Made by a program: the position numbers and the translations under genes
Shown: one piece after another, positions 1 through 8,530 of the stretch
How positions within the stretch are numbered: the first letter of the stretch is position 1
How the letters are laid out: the number at the start of each line of letters is the position of its first letter
Assembly: GCA_044867785.1 (NCBI GenBank)
Contig: JBIOVM010000173.1
Coordinates: forward strand, 1 to 64,000
Source of the DNA: DASRDR01 sp044867785
GTDB taxonomy: Bacteria; Methylomirabilota; Methylomirabilia; Rokubacteriales; DASRDR01
DNA: 64,000 nt
Direction: 5' to 3'
Notes under the pieces: generated by a model
Database searches by the model: none
What the model was told of the DNA's origin: nothing
Seen by the model: only the letters and a program-made list of their open reading frames with translations

Positions 1-1
1 C

Positions 2-124
2 CCGCTCCTCGACGCCCCGGTCCTGGTTCCCGACTTCAACTACGGCTTCGTCGAAGACGTCCACCTGGTGCTCGATCATCTGGTGACGGCGTACTTCGGC
101 CGCCAGCTTCAGGCTCCGGGCTGA
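2..124 (+). CDS. C-terminal end of a probable SIS-domain sugar isomerase (5' end outside window)
   Basis: Only the last 40 codons are present, ending in TGA. The visible peptide contains NYGFVEDVHLVLDHLVTAYF. A pattern of this kind (acidic residues, then His and a hydrophobic helix) closes SIS-domain phosphoheptose isomerases, where the last helix carries a VEDVH-type motif. If so, it would isomerise a sugar phosphate for surface polysaccharide or LPS heptose synthesis, which fits the glycosyltransferase genes that follow. The assignment rests on one short motif; the rest of the gene is missing, so family membership is tentative. Confidence 0.5.
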   Translation, partial: PLLDAPVLVPDFNYGFVEDVHLVLDHLVTAYFGRQLQAPG

Positions 125-329
125 GCCACTGCCCCCGCCTCATGGGGTGCGGACTCCTGGTCCAGTGTCCGGCGGGGTGCGCCGCGTCCGGCCCGGAGTC
201 GGGCGGACCAGGCCCCGGGCCGCGCCACGGGGCCGGCGCCGCCTCCACGGGGTGGCGTGATGACCGGGCGGGACGGCACGCCTTCGGCGCGTGAGTGACC
301 GGCGGACGCGACGGGGAGAGCCGGCCGGC

Positions 330-2393
330 ATGGCGAAGTTCCAGGTGCACTTCACGGGCGGCGAGGGGATCGGCTGGGCGCTCGACCACGACCTCCAGCA
401 CCTCCGACGCCTCTCGGCCGACTTCGTGGACGTCGTGCCGCTGGAGCAGGCCGAGATCGTTCATACGGTCTTCTGGCACGCCCTGCTCAGGCTGCCTCGG
501 CGGCAGCTCGAGGGCCGATGCGTCGTCGCGAGCCTCGCGGACAAGCCGCAGATCGTGTTCTCGCGGCCGGAGTATCTGGGCGTCCGGGACCTCGTGGATG
601 TCTGGCTGTGCGAGTACTACGACTCCCTCCGGTTCGTGAGCAACTGCGGGCTGCCCTGCATGCTGTTCCCCGACCCGATCGACCTGCGGCAGTTCGTGCC
701 GCCCGCCGATCGCGCGGCGAGCACCGCCGCGCTGAAGGACCGGCTGGGGATCTCGCGGGACTGCTACCTGATCGGAAATTTCCACCGGGACACGTCCGGG
801 GCGGATCTCACGCGGCCCAAGAAGCAGAAGGGGGCCGACGTGCTGCTCGAGACCGCGACACTGCTCCGGCAGCGGGGGGTGCCGGTGCACTTCCTGCTCG
901 CGGGGCCTCGCCGCCACTGGATCCGCCAGGGCTTCAAGGAGCGGGGCATCGCCTACACGTTCCTCGGCGCGGAGCTGCCGGGTGACGACCTGCGCGAGAA
1001 CACGCTCGGCCTCGACGAGATGGTCAAGCTCTACCAGGGCCTCGATGCCTATCTCATCACCAGCCGCTGGGAGGGGGCGCCCAATTCCGTGCTGGAGTGC
1101 GCGGCCACCAGGACGTGCGTGGTCAGTACCCGGGTCGGCCAGTCGCCGGACATCCTTCGCCGGGACCAGCTGTTCGACGATGCGGCCGCCGGAGCCGAGC
1201 TGCTCCTGCGGGACGTGCGGGAGCGCCACCTCGCGGCGGCCCTCGAGAGTGCCTACGAGCACGTGCAGAAGTTCAACTCCGATGAAGCCATCGCCGGCCG
1301 GCTGAAGTGCATCTACGAGCAGGCGCGTCTGAGCGCCTCCCCGAAGCGTGAGCGGCGGGGAACGGCCCCGCGGCCGGCTCGCTGGCGGTCCCTGCTCGGC
1401 CGGCGGCCGGTGACGGTGGCGGCTCCGGACCGTGCGCAGCGCCAGGCGGAGATCACGCGGCGCGTGGCGAGCAAGCGGTCCTTCACCTTCGCCTTGTGGA
1501 ACGACTTCAAGCCGCCCCCGTACGGTGGCGGCAACCAATTCATGATCGCGCTCGAGGGCGCCATGCGGCGGAAGGGAATGCACACCGTCCGGAACTCCGG
1601 GGCCGGCGCGGACGCGCACGTCATCCAGTCCATCTGGTTCGATCACGATCGTCTCCGCCGCGAGCGCGAGCCCGGTTCGATCGTCCTCCACCGGATCGAC
1701 GGGCCGATCGAGCTGTACCGGGGCGACGACACCCGGAGCGACGCCCGGTGCTACGAGCTCAACCGCGAGCTGGCCGACATCACCGTCATGCAGAGCGGCT
1801 GGAGCCTGCGCAAGACCTACGACCTGGGCTACCGACCCTTCCGGCCCGTCCTGATGTGGACCAGCAGCGACCCCCTGATCTTCAATCGCGCGGGCCGCGT
1901 GCCGTTCGACCGAAGCCGCAAGGTCCGCCTGATCTCCACGTCGTGGTCCGACAATCCTCGAAAGGGCCGCGCCACGTACGAATGGATGGACCGGCATCTC
2001 GACTGGAGCCGCTACGAGTACACCTTCGTCGGGCGGGGGGCGGGGGCGTTCGAGCACATCCGCGCCCAGGCGCCCGTGGACTCCGAGACCCTGGCCGGCC
2101 TGCTGAAGCAGCACGACATCTATGTCGCCGCCAGCCAGAGCGATCCGTGCTCCAACGCGCTGGTGGAGGCGCTCTGCTGCGGCCTCCCAGCGGTGTACCG
2201 GCACGACGGCGGCCACCCCGAGCTGGTGGAGTTCGGAGGGATCGGGTTCCGTGCGCCCGAGGAGATCCCCCGGGCTCTGGAACGCCTCGTCGGGTCGTAC
2301 GAGGCGTTCCAGGGAAGCATCTGGGTGGACGGCATCGACGAGCTCGCCCAGAAGTACATCGACTGCGTGCGCCTGGCCGGCGAACTGGATTGA
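330..2393 (+). CDS. Glycosyltransferase with two tandem GT-B type modules
   Basis: A 687-residue cytoplasmic protein with two glycosyltransferase-like halves. The first half (about residues 1-335) ends with a GT4-style donor-binding stretch near residue 245 (SRWEGAPNSVLECAATRTC). After a basic linker (about 340-385) a second module begins with KPPPYGGGNQFM near residue 394 and carries its own donor-site-like segment near 600-635 (SQSDPCSNALVEALCCGLP, then HDGGHPELV). The ATG at 330 is preferred because GGGGAG lies 11 nt upstream; a GTG at 291 is in frame and would add 13 residues. It probably adds two sugars, or has one catalytic and one degenerate module, during polysaccharide assembly. Acceptor and donor cannot be read from the sequence. 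Confidence 0.85.
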   Translation: MAKFQVHFTGGEGIGWALDHDLQHLRRLSADFVDVVPLEQAEIVHTVFWHALLRLPRRQLEGRCVVASLADKPQIVFSRPEYLGVRDLVDVWLCEYYDSLRFVSNCGLPCMLFPDPIDLRQFVPPADRAASTAALKDRLGISRDCYLIGNFHRDTSGADLTRPKKQKGADVLLETATLLRQRGVPVHFLLAGPRRHWIRQGFKERGIAYTFLGAELPGDDLRENTLGLDEMVKLYQGLDAYLITSRWEGAPNSVLECAATRTCVVSTRVGQSPDILRRDQLFDDAAAGAELLLRDVRERHLAAALESAYEHVQKFNSDEAIAGRLKCIYEQARLSASPKRERRGTAPRPARWRSLLGRRPVTVAAPDRAQRQAEITRRVASKRSFTFALWNDFKPPPYGGGNQFMIALEGAMRRKGMHTVRNSGAGADAHVIQSIWFDHDRLRREREPGSIVLHRIDGPIELYRGDDTRSDARCYELNRELADITVMQSGWSLRKTYDLGYRPFRPVLMWTSSDPLIFNRAGRVPFDRSRKVRLISTSWSDNPRKGRATYEWMDRHLDWSRYEYTFVGRGAGAFEHIRAQAPVDSETLAGLLKQHDIYVAASQSDPCSNALVEALCCGLPAVYRHDGGHPELVEFGGIGFRAPEEIPRALERLVGSYEAFQGSIWVDGIDELAQKYIDCVRLAGELD

Positions 2394-2806
2394 ACTGGCG
2401 ACCCGGCCGCGTTCCTTGTGAGGCCATCGTGTATGGATCGAGGGCGATGACACTTGGTACGGCGAGCGGGTAGTGTCGCTGAACGGCCGGGAGGGCGACC
2501 TGCCGTCGCTCGGGGCGCGGCTCAATCGAAGCGCGGACCGGCTTCGCCCGTGCTGCCCGAATCTCGGGGCGTTGGCCGCGATGGACGTCGCGTTCGTGTC
2601 GACGTTCGAGCAGACGGCCTTCCGGCTCTGCATGTGGCCCATCAAAGCTGCCTTCCTGCTCGGCCACGCGGTGTCCTCCGGGCGGCGGCTCCTGAGAGGC
2701 CGGTCCGGCGGCGGATGATCGCGATCAGAAGCGGCGGCCCCGCGTGCGACCCGCGCCCGTCGCGGCCGGCAGCGCAGTCCGGATGCCGCTGAGGAGGGGC
2801 GGGCGC
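2394..2806. other. 413-bp interval between two glycosyltransferase genes, holding one doubtful small ORF
   Basis: No recognisable gene family, RNA or strong terminator is visible here. An 81-codon ORF (2473-2718) is the only coding-like element. Its frame stays open upstream to 2422 without a start codon, so the interval could also hold the remains of a once longer gene. Confidence 0.4.
2473..2718 (+). CDS. Small hypothetical ORF, possibly a gene fragment
   Basis: An 81-codon GTG-start ORF with mostly G or C in third codon positions, like its true neighbours. The product starts MSLNGREGDLPSLG and has one moderately hydrophobic stretch (FRLCMWPIKAAFLLGHAV). The reading frame continues upstream of the GTG for about 17 codons (reading HRVWIEGDDTWYGERV) with no start codon, which suggests a truncated remnant as readily as a small gene. 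No ribosome binding site is convincing and I do not recognise a family. Confidence 0.3.
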   Translation: MSLNGREGDLPSLGARLNRSADRLRPCCPNLGALAAMDVAFVSTFEQTAFRLCMWPIKAAFLLGHAVSSGRRLLRGRSGGG

Positions 2807-4543
2807 ATGGTGCCACCGCCCGAGATCCCGGAGCCGACCGCCCCGGTCGACTCGACAGTCTCCGGGCGGCGGGTCGTCGGGTGGCGAATCACGGCGGGGG
2901 TCGCCATTGCGCTGCTCGTTCTTCCGGTGCTGCTCGATCTGAGGGCCTCGGGCGACTTCGGAAGCTACCGGTACGTTGCGGCCGATTCCTTCTATTATCT
3001 GACCGTCGCCCGCAACGCCGCCATCATGGGCCGCTTCAGCTTCGATCAGGAGAGGGCGACCAACGGGTTTCAGCCCTTGTGGCAGATGCTCCTGGTTCCC
3101 GTATACCACGTGGCCAGATGGGGCGGCATCTCGGATAGCGGCTTCCTCGGGATCGTGATCGTGCTCAACCTGCTCTTGATCTCGGTGGCGTTGTACTGGA
3201 CGGCCATCGTCGTGAGAGAGCGGGCGGCCCTGTCCCCCCTGTTCGTTCTCATGCCGGTGGGGGTCATGGCGCTGCTCATCTCGCCCATGTGGATCACGCT
3301 CGGCCCCGTGGGCGTGAGGGCCCAGTCCGCTGCGGAAGGCGGCCGGCCCCTGTACACGACGCTCTGGAGTTACGCCAACGGCATGGAGAGTAGCCTGGTT
3401 CTCCTGATCTACGGCGCCATTGCCGTCGTCTTCGTCCGGGGCTGGCACACGCGAGGTCCGGCGTCCGGCGCCGCATTCGGCCTGCTCCTGGGCGCGTTCG
3501 TGCTCGCGCGCCTGGATCACGCGCCGCTGCCGCTGCTCGTTATCGGCTGGCTGCTCGTGGCCGCGACGAGGCGCCGGACGGCGCTGGCGGCGGCGCTGGC
3601 TGCGACGGTGACGTGTGGGGCGGTGGTGGGGGCGTACCTTGCGTTCAATCAGATCGCGTTCGGGGACCCGCTCCCGGTGAGTGGACGGCTCAAGACGTCA
3701 TTTCCACATCTCGTCGACTGGAACCTCAATCTCTTGGAGAGAACCATCCGAGGGAAATGGCCCGGCCTTGGCCTGGCGGCCCGTCTGGCGCAAGCCACGA
3801 TCCCCGCGCTGGCCGCGGGAGTCTACCTCTCGACGCCTCGGGGACGGCGACCCGGCGCGTCGCCCATCGACGTGTTGTTCACGCTGACCGCAGTTGCCGT
3901 GATCGTCATCGCCGCCTACAACGTCTTCTTCGTCGAGTTCTGGCATCAGGGACACTGGTATTTCCCGATGTCGTCCTTCTGGCTGTCGGCCGTCACGGTG
4001 CGCGCACTGGGCCGTCGGCTCGCGCGCGAGCCCGTGCCGATCGGATCCTGGTGCGCGTGGGCGCTGCCCTCGAGCGCGCTCGTTCTCGCCGTGTTCGTCG
4101 CGCTCGGGCGGGATCCCGCCTACCATCGCGACTTCGGCGTCTTCCAGTTGGAGGAGGTCCCGCGCATCCAGGCTCACTACGGGACGGAACGACCGCGCCT
4201 CGTGGAGTATGACGACGGCATCGTCGCCTACGCGACGGGTTATCCGGCAATGTCGGGTACGGGCCTCGCGCTCGACCGTGAAGCCGTACGGTACTTCAAG
4301 CAGAAGCGACTGTTCGAGCTGGCGATGGTGCGGGGCTTCGACCGCGTCGCATCGATCCAGTACTTCAGGCCGCCGGGGGAGATGGTCCCGAAGGCTGGCG
4401 AGTCCGCTGACTCGTCACCGGCGCTCCGTCAGTGGATCGAGTGGAATCTCGGATCGCGCGCCTTGGCCAAGTACGAGTTCCGGGTCGAGTATCGGTCGGA
4501 ATCCGGTCGCTTCGTCATCTTGCGGGCGACCCGTCGTCGGTAG
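2807..4543 (+). CDS. Multi-pass membrane protein, GT-C type glycosyltransferase-like
   Basis: A 578-residue integral membrane protein with about ten hydrophobic segments. After the first membrane helix it carries the sequence AADSFYYLTVARNAA followed by ATNGFQPLWQ. This D-x-YYL-x-ARN...TNGF-PLW pattern is seen in bacterial GT-C/PMT-like membrane proteins that use polyprenyl-phosphate sugars; the acidic residue in the first periplasmic loop is the expected catalytic site. The ATG at 2807 is chosen over an upstream in-frame GTG (2744) because GAGGAGGGG ends 7 nt before it. The C-terminal 150 residues are mostly periplasmic. It lies in a run of polysaccharide genes; donor and acceptor are unknown. 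Confidence 0.75.
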   Translation: MVPPPEIPEPTAPVDSTVSGRRVVGWRITAGVAIALLVLPVLLDLRASGDFGSYRYVAADSFYYLTVARNAAIMGRFSFDQERATNGFQPLWQMLLVPVYHVARWGGISDSGFLGIVIVLNLLLISVALYWTAIVVRERAALSPLFVLMPVGVMALLISPMWITLGPVGVRAQSAAEGGRPLYTTLWSYANGMESSLVLLIYGAIAVVFVRGWHTRGPASGAAFGLLLGAFVLARLDHAPLPLLVIGWLLVAATRRRTALAAALAATVTCGAVVGAYLAFNQIAFGDPLPVSGRLKTSFPHLVDWNLNLLERTIRGKWPGLGLAARLAQATIPALAAGVYLSTPRGRRPGASPIDVLFTLTAVAVIVIAAYNVFFVEFWHQGHWYFPMSSFWLSAVTVRALGRRLAREPVPIGSWCAWALPSSALVLAVFVALGRDPAYHRDFGVFQLEEVPRIQAHYGTERPRLVEYDDGIVAYATGYPAMSGTGLALDREAVRYFKQKRLFELAMVRGFDRVASIQYFRPPGEMVPKAGESADSSPALRQWIEWNLGSRALAKYEFRVEYRSESGRFVILRATRRR

Positions 4544-4567
4544 GGGCGCGGCGCGCGGGGGGGACGC

Positions 4568-6397
4568 TCAAGGCGAGGGCGTCGACGCGGTCTGGAGCGC
4601 GTGGAGACGCCGATAGGTGGGACTGGCTTCCAGGACCTGCGGGTGCGGGCCGACCGCCTCGATGCGACCGCGGTTCAGGACGACGATGCGGTCGGCGTGG
4701 ACGACCGTGGACAGGCGGTGCGCGATCACGATGATCGTGGTCTCCCGGCCGATCCGGTCGATGGCCTTCTGGACCTCGCGCTCGGCTTCGCTGTCGAGCG
4801 CACTCGTGGCCTCGTCGAGGACGAGGAGCGAGGGTCGGGCATAGATGGCCCGGGCGATGGCGATCCGCTGGCGCTGGCCGCCCGACAAGCGGACGCCGCG
4901 ATCGCCCAGCGGGGTATCGAGACCCTGGGGCAGCTCGCGGACGAACTCCTCGGCGTTCGCCGCCCAAAGGGCGTGCGCGAGCGCCTCCGGATCGGCCGGC
5001 CGATGAAACGCGACGTTGTCCCGCACGCTGGCGTTGAAGAGCAACGCCTCCTGCGCCACCACGCCGAAGTGGCCACGGTAGCTCGCCTGCGTGAAGTCGC
5101 GGATGTCCACTCCGTCGTACCGGATGGCCCCGGCGCTGACGTCGAAGAGCCGGAGGACGAGGTCGGCGAGCGTCGTCTTGCCGGAGCCGCTGGGGCCGAC
5201 GATGGCGACCGTCTCGCCCCGGCGAATCTCGAGGGAGACGTCGTTCAGCACGGGACGACCGGGCTCGTGTGCGAACGACACGGCGTCCAGCACGATGCTT
5301 CCCTGGAGCGGATGGGCCTCCACGGTGCCGTCCGCCATCCCGCTCTGGGTGGCGAACATGTCCACGATGCGCGCCGCGGTGCCCCGCGTCGCGGCGAGCG
5401 TGACGCCCTGCCGGAAGATGATCGACAAGGGCCCGAGGAACTGCTGCGAGAGATAGAAAAAGAGCGCGGCCGCCTGAAGTGTCAGGCGCCCGCGGCTCAC
5501 CGCGTGAAAGGTGATGACGAGGACGACGGCCGCCACGAGCGCGTCGGCCACCATCCGGATGGGGATGTCGGCCTCGCCGACGACGCGGGCGCGCCGGGCC
5601 GCGCGACGATAGGCCTCGGCGGTCGTCCACACCTGGCGGGACTCGTGACGCTCGGCGGCGAAGGACTTGATGGCCCGGATGCCCGCGAACGTCTCGAGGA
5701 TGCGAGCGCCGACGTCGCCCTGGCGGTCGGCCTGGCGCAGCGAGCGGCGGTAGACCAGATCCCTGAGGCCGCGCGTCACCAGCAGGTGGACCGATCCCAT
5801 CGTGAGGATGGCGACCGTGAAGAGGGCGTCGGTGCGGAACATGACGAGGAGGGTGAGCGCGACCTGTGCCGTAGACTGGAGGACTTGGCGCACCATGACA
5901 TCGAGGGCTCCCGCCACGCGGCCGACGTCGCCGGTGAGCCGGGTCACCAGCTCTCCGGTCCGGCGCTTGTGGAAGTAGCCGAGTGGCAAGGCCAGCAGGT
6001 GAGCATGCAGCGCGACCAGCATGTCGCGCTGGACCGCGAGCTGCATGTGGGCGAGCAGGATCTGGGCGACCAGGCTCAGGACGGCCACGGCCAGGGTGAT
6101 CAGGAGAAAGAGCCCGGCGGCGTGGAGCCCCATTCTGATGGGGTCCGACGGATCGAGCCCGAGGATGGCGGCCAGCGTGGGCCCGACGTTGTTCAGTGTG
6201 AGGTCCGACAGGCGGGTCGCGGGCTGGCCCCGAGCTCCCGTGAACGCATCGAGAGCGGGGGCGAGCACCAGGGGCCGGAGCGTGAAGCCGAAGCCGACCG
6301 CCACGTTGAGCGCGACCACGCTCGCCAACCAGCGGCTGTAGGGGCGCAGGAAGCGCCGGAGGAGACCGCCGATCGCTCTCGGAGCCGGCTCGCTCAT
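4568..6397 (-). CDS. ABC transporter, MsbA-like exporter (fused permease and ATPase)
   Basis: 609 residues: an N-terminal six-helix exporter domain (about 1-330) and a C-terminal nucleotide-binding domain. The Walker A is GPSGSGKTT, the signature LSGGQRQR, the Walker B LLVLDEATSAL, and the H-loop is in IAHRLSTV. The half-transporter should homodimerise in the inner membrane and export a lipid-linked or hydrophobic substrate. MsbA-type exporters flip lipid A or lipid-linked oligosaccharides. It starts at ATG 6397, 88 nt downstream of the minus-strand winged-helix regulator, so the two may be co-transcribed and controlled by the palindrome ahead of the regulator. Substrate is inferred from neighbours only. 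Confidence 0.9.
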   Translation of the reverse strand: MSEPAPRAIGGLLRRFLRPYSRWLASVVALNVAVGFGFTLRPLVLAPALDAFTGARGQPATRLSDLTLNNVGPTLAAILGLDPSDPIRMGLHAAGLFLLITLAVAVLSLVAQILLAHMQLAVQRDMLVALHAHLLALPLGYFHKRRTGELVTRLTGDVGRVAGALDVMVRQVLQSTAQVALTLLVMFRTDALFTVAILTMGSVHLLVTRGLRDLVYRRSLRQADRQGDVGARILETFAGIRAIKSFAAERHESRQVWTTAEAYRRAARRARVVGEADIPIRMVADALVAAVVLVITFHAVSRGRLTLQAAALFFYLSQQFLGPLSIIFRQGVTLAATRGTAARIVDMFATQSGMADGTVEAHPLQGSIVLDAVSFAHEPGRPVLNDVSLEIRRGETVAIVGPSGSGKTTLADLVLRLFDVSAGAIRYDGVDIRDFTQASYRGHFGVVAQEALLFNASVRDNVAFHRPADPEALAHALWAANAEEFVRELPQGLDTPLGDRGVRLSGGQRQRIAIARAIYARPSLLVLDEATSALDSEAEREVQKAIDRIGRETTIIVIAHRLSTVVHADRIVVLNRGRIEAVGPHPQVLEASPTYRRLHALQTASTPSP

Positions 6398-6485
6398 CCG
6401 GGACCCATGGGCACGACGCCGGCCGCGGTCCCGACGGCCGTCGGCGCCGCGTGGAGCGACTTCCGGCGACGGGCCGCCCGTCGGG

Positions 6486-7070
6486 TCACGCGTGAAACGT
6501 CACGATCTGCGCCGCGGACAGCCCCTGGGCGCGCAACCGCGCGACGACGCCGGGCGCGGGCGCGAAGCTGGCGACGATGACCAGCTCGGCGGCGCCCGGG
6601 GTCAGCTCGCTGACGGGGTGGACCGGCAGGCCCAGGAAGGTCTTGGCCGCGGCGTCCTCGCCGAAGACGGCCTTCACGTCCAACCCCAGCTCCCGGAGGG
6701 TGAGGAACGCGAGCTCGGCCGCTTCCTCCGTGCCGTAGAGGGCCACGTCAGGCCGCCCGCGCTGCACGAGGGGACGCAGCTTCTGACGGAGGGCCATCCG
6801 CGTCTCCCGGTAGAGCTGGCGCGAATAGTCCATGTACTCGTACGTGAGCCGCGTCTTCTGCGCCATGCCCCTGGCCGTCAACAAGTACCGGACGCGACGG
6901 GGCGAGATCGAGGTGATCTTGATGTAGCCCTTGCGCGCGAGACGCTTGAGGTAGAGGTTCGTCAGCCCGAGCGCGATGCCCAGCCGCGCCGCGAGCCCCC
7001 GCTGGGTGACCTCGTCGCAGAGAGCCAGCTCGGCTAGGATCTCGAGGTCCCGCAGCGCCTCGCGTTCCAT
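6486..7070 (-). CDS. Winged-helix (MarR-type, EPS-associated) regulator with a C-terminal Rossmann-like domain
   Basis: 194 residues. The N-terminal 90 form a winged helix-turn-helix (TQRGLAARLGIALGLTNLYL, then the wing with VRYLLTARGMAQKTRLTYEYM). This half resembles the small EPS-associated MarR-type regulators found beside exopolysaccharide clusters. The C-terminal half (about 105-194, beginning RPDVALYGTEEAAELAFL) reads like a small nucleotide- or CoA-binding Rossmann unit (VALYG, VKAVFGEDAAAKTFLGLPVHP, VIVASF), as in PglD-type N-terminal domains, and may sense a sugar nucleotide or cofactor. Its own promoter is covered by a perfect 9-5-9 palindrome immediately before the start codon, so autoregulation is very likely. 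Targets are presumably the adjacent polysaccharide genes. Confidence 0.8.
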   Translation of the reverse strand: MEREALRDLEILAELALCDEVTQRGLAARLGIALGLTNLYLKRLARKGYIKITSISPRRVRYLLTARGMAQKTRLTYEYMDYSRQLYRETRMALRQKLRPLVQRGRPDVALYGTEEAAELAFLTLRELGLDVKAVFGEDAAAKTFLGLPVHPVSELTPGAAELVIVASFAPAPGVVARLRAQGLSAAQIVTFHA

Positions 7071-7093
7071 TGATGTTCAGGAGTTGAACATCA
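7071..7093 (-). promoter_or_regulatory. Perfect 9-5-9 palindrome, probable operator of the winged-helix regulator
   Basis: TGATGTTCA, five-base spacer GGAGT, then TGAACATCA: both 9-bp arms match exactly. It abuts the start codon of the minus-strand regulator and overlaps its predicted -10 region. Dyads of this size are typical for dimeric winged-helix repressors. No ribosome binding site is visible in this stretch. I saw no second full copy elsewhere in the window. Confidence 0.8.
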
Positions 7094-7111
7094 GCCCCGC
7101 CTCCGTGTCAA
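7083..7111 (-). promoter_or_regulatory. Promoter of the winged-helix regulator, overlapped by its operator
   Basis: On the minus strand a consensus -35 TTGACA (7106-7111) is followed after 17 bp by TTCAAC (7083-7088), a weak -10 lying inside the palindrome. The start codon is 12 nt further on, so the mRNA would have almost no 5' leader. The -35 is clear; the -10 is less so. Confidence 0.55.
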
Positions 7112-7156
7112 CGCATATCCGCGGGCCCCCGCTCCGCGTCGTTCGACGAGCAGCGG

Positions 7157-8530
7157 CTAGTACGGCAGCCCGGGCCGCCGCCCTCGCGAGCCACCGAGCC
7201 ACACCGACGTTAGATGATGGAAGCCCACTCCGGCGAGGATCGCGAGCAATGGCGCGATCGGCGCGCGGAAGCGCGGATAGGCCTCCGGTCCGCTCGCCAG
7301 CAGCACGAGGTATCCCGTCAGGAATGCTGCCGCCACGACGAGGAGGCGGGCGGCCCTGGTCTGCCCCGACCAGCCCCACAAGGCGATCATGGCGAGCCCG
7401 TACGTGACGACGAGATGCACCAACGCGAGAGCGAACAACAGGAACTCGCCGGGCCGACCGACCACCCACGCACGCAGGAACGTCGGCACGTCGCCACGCA
7501 GCAGATCGCCGGCGGGGCCCGACGGCTGATCCACGCCCACCACGTGGAGCAGCGCATTCTCTCCCGGCGCGAGCATCATCCGGGCGAAGCCCTCGGCGAC
7601 GGTTCTCATCGCCAGCCATGGCTCGGCGCGGACGATGCGCCGCCCCTCGGCGCCCGCGGCTTCCAGGAACCTGATGCCCTCGAGATGGGGATATCGCTGC
7701 TCGATCTCGCGCAGCACCCGGTCCTGAGCGGCCTCGAACGAAATCCCGTCCCGCAGGGCCACGACGCCGGCGGCCCGGTACCTGAAGAGGTTCACGTTCT
7801 TGGTCTGGCTGAACTCCGCTGATCCGCTCACCCGCACGTTCCGCACCTGCCACGCGCCGAGGAGCACGAGGGCCGGAAGGAGCACCAAAGCGGCACCGGC
7901 CCAGGCGCGCCGAGTGGTCTCCCCATCGCGGCGCGCCACCAGCACCGTGACCACGGCGGCCAGCGCCGGCAGGTAGTACGCGATCGGTCTCGTCAACGCC
8001 ATCGTCGCCAGCACGACGCTCGAGAGCGCGGCCAGCACCAGCCGGCGTGGCCGGTCGGCCCGGGACCGGCACGTCTCGATCCACAGGAAGACGAACCACA
8101 CGAGCTGAAAGGTGAAGAGCGTTTCCGTCAGGAGGTACTGGGAGCTGGCGAAGAACACGACGTCCAGGCCAAGCACCACGACCGCCGCCCACGCCGCCGC
8201 GACACCCGCCCGCCCGGCCATCCGTCCCACGAGAGCCAGGATCGTGCCGCCCATCAGGATCTGGATCCCGACGATGACGGCGGGGTGGCGACCGAAGACC
8301 GCATAGCCGGCGGCGATCAGCGCCGGATAGCCGGGGGTCCGGTGGACTTGCGGCTCACGCGACCCGGGCGCCGTCCAGAACCGGCCGTCGACGAGGAGGG
8401 CGAGCGCCGACTTCTCGTAGCTCTCGGTGTCGGGGGCGATCGCGCGTTGCGGATCGTGATGCTGGACCCAGGCGGCCACGGACACCTGAAGCGCGAGCCA
8501 CAGCGCGACCGCAGCACCCAGGCGCGTCAT
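7157..8530 (-). CDS. GT-C/ArnT-like membrane glycosyltransferase
   Basis: 457 residues with about ten membrane segments. The first periplasmic loop has APDTESYEKSALALL followed by HRTPGYPALIAAGYAVFG. The acidic residues and the RTPGYP motif are typical of ArnT/PMT-like (PMT_2/GT39-like) transferases that move a sugar from a polyprenyl-phosphate carrier. The ATG at 8530 gives a first helix beginning MTRLGAAVALWLALQ; GGGGGAG lies about 14 nt upstream, further than ideal. The frame is open well upstream but that part does not look coding. Divergent from the asparagine synthase-like gene. Sugar and acceptor are unknown. Confidence 0.75.
   Translation of the reverse strand: MTRLGAAVALWLALQVSVAAWVQHHDPQRAIAPDTESYEKSALALLVDGRFWTAPGSREPQVHRTPGYPALIAAGYAVFGRHPAVIVGIQILMGGTILALVGRMAGRAGVAAAWAAVVVLGLDVVFFASSQYLLTETLFTFQLVWFVFLWIETCRSRADRPRRLVLAALSSVVLATMALTRPIAYYLPALAAVVTVLVARRDGETTRRAWAGAALVLLPALVLLGAWQVRNVRVSGSAEFSQTKNVNLFRYRAAGVVALRDGISFEAAQDRVLREIEQRYPHLEGIRFLEAAGAEGRRIVRAEPWLAMRTVAEGFARMMLAPGENALLHVVGVDQPSGPAGDLLRGDVPTFLRAWVVGRPGEFLLFALALVHLVVTYGLAMIALWGWSGQTRAARLLVVAAAFLTGYLVLLASGPEAYPRFRAPIAPLLAILAGVGFHHLTSVWLGGSRGRRPGLPY

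Noticed and set aside
36..2816. 926-codon open frame on the minus strand opposite the first glycosyltransferase
   Set aside because: It is the GC-rich antisense shadow of real plus-strand genes; the translation is low-complexity, rich in Arg, Pro and Gly, with no family motif.
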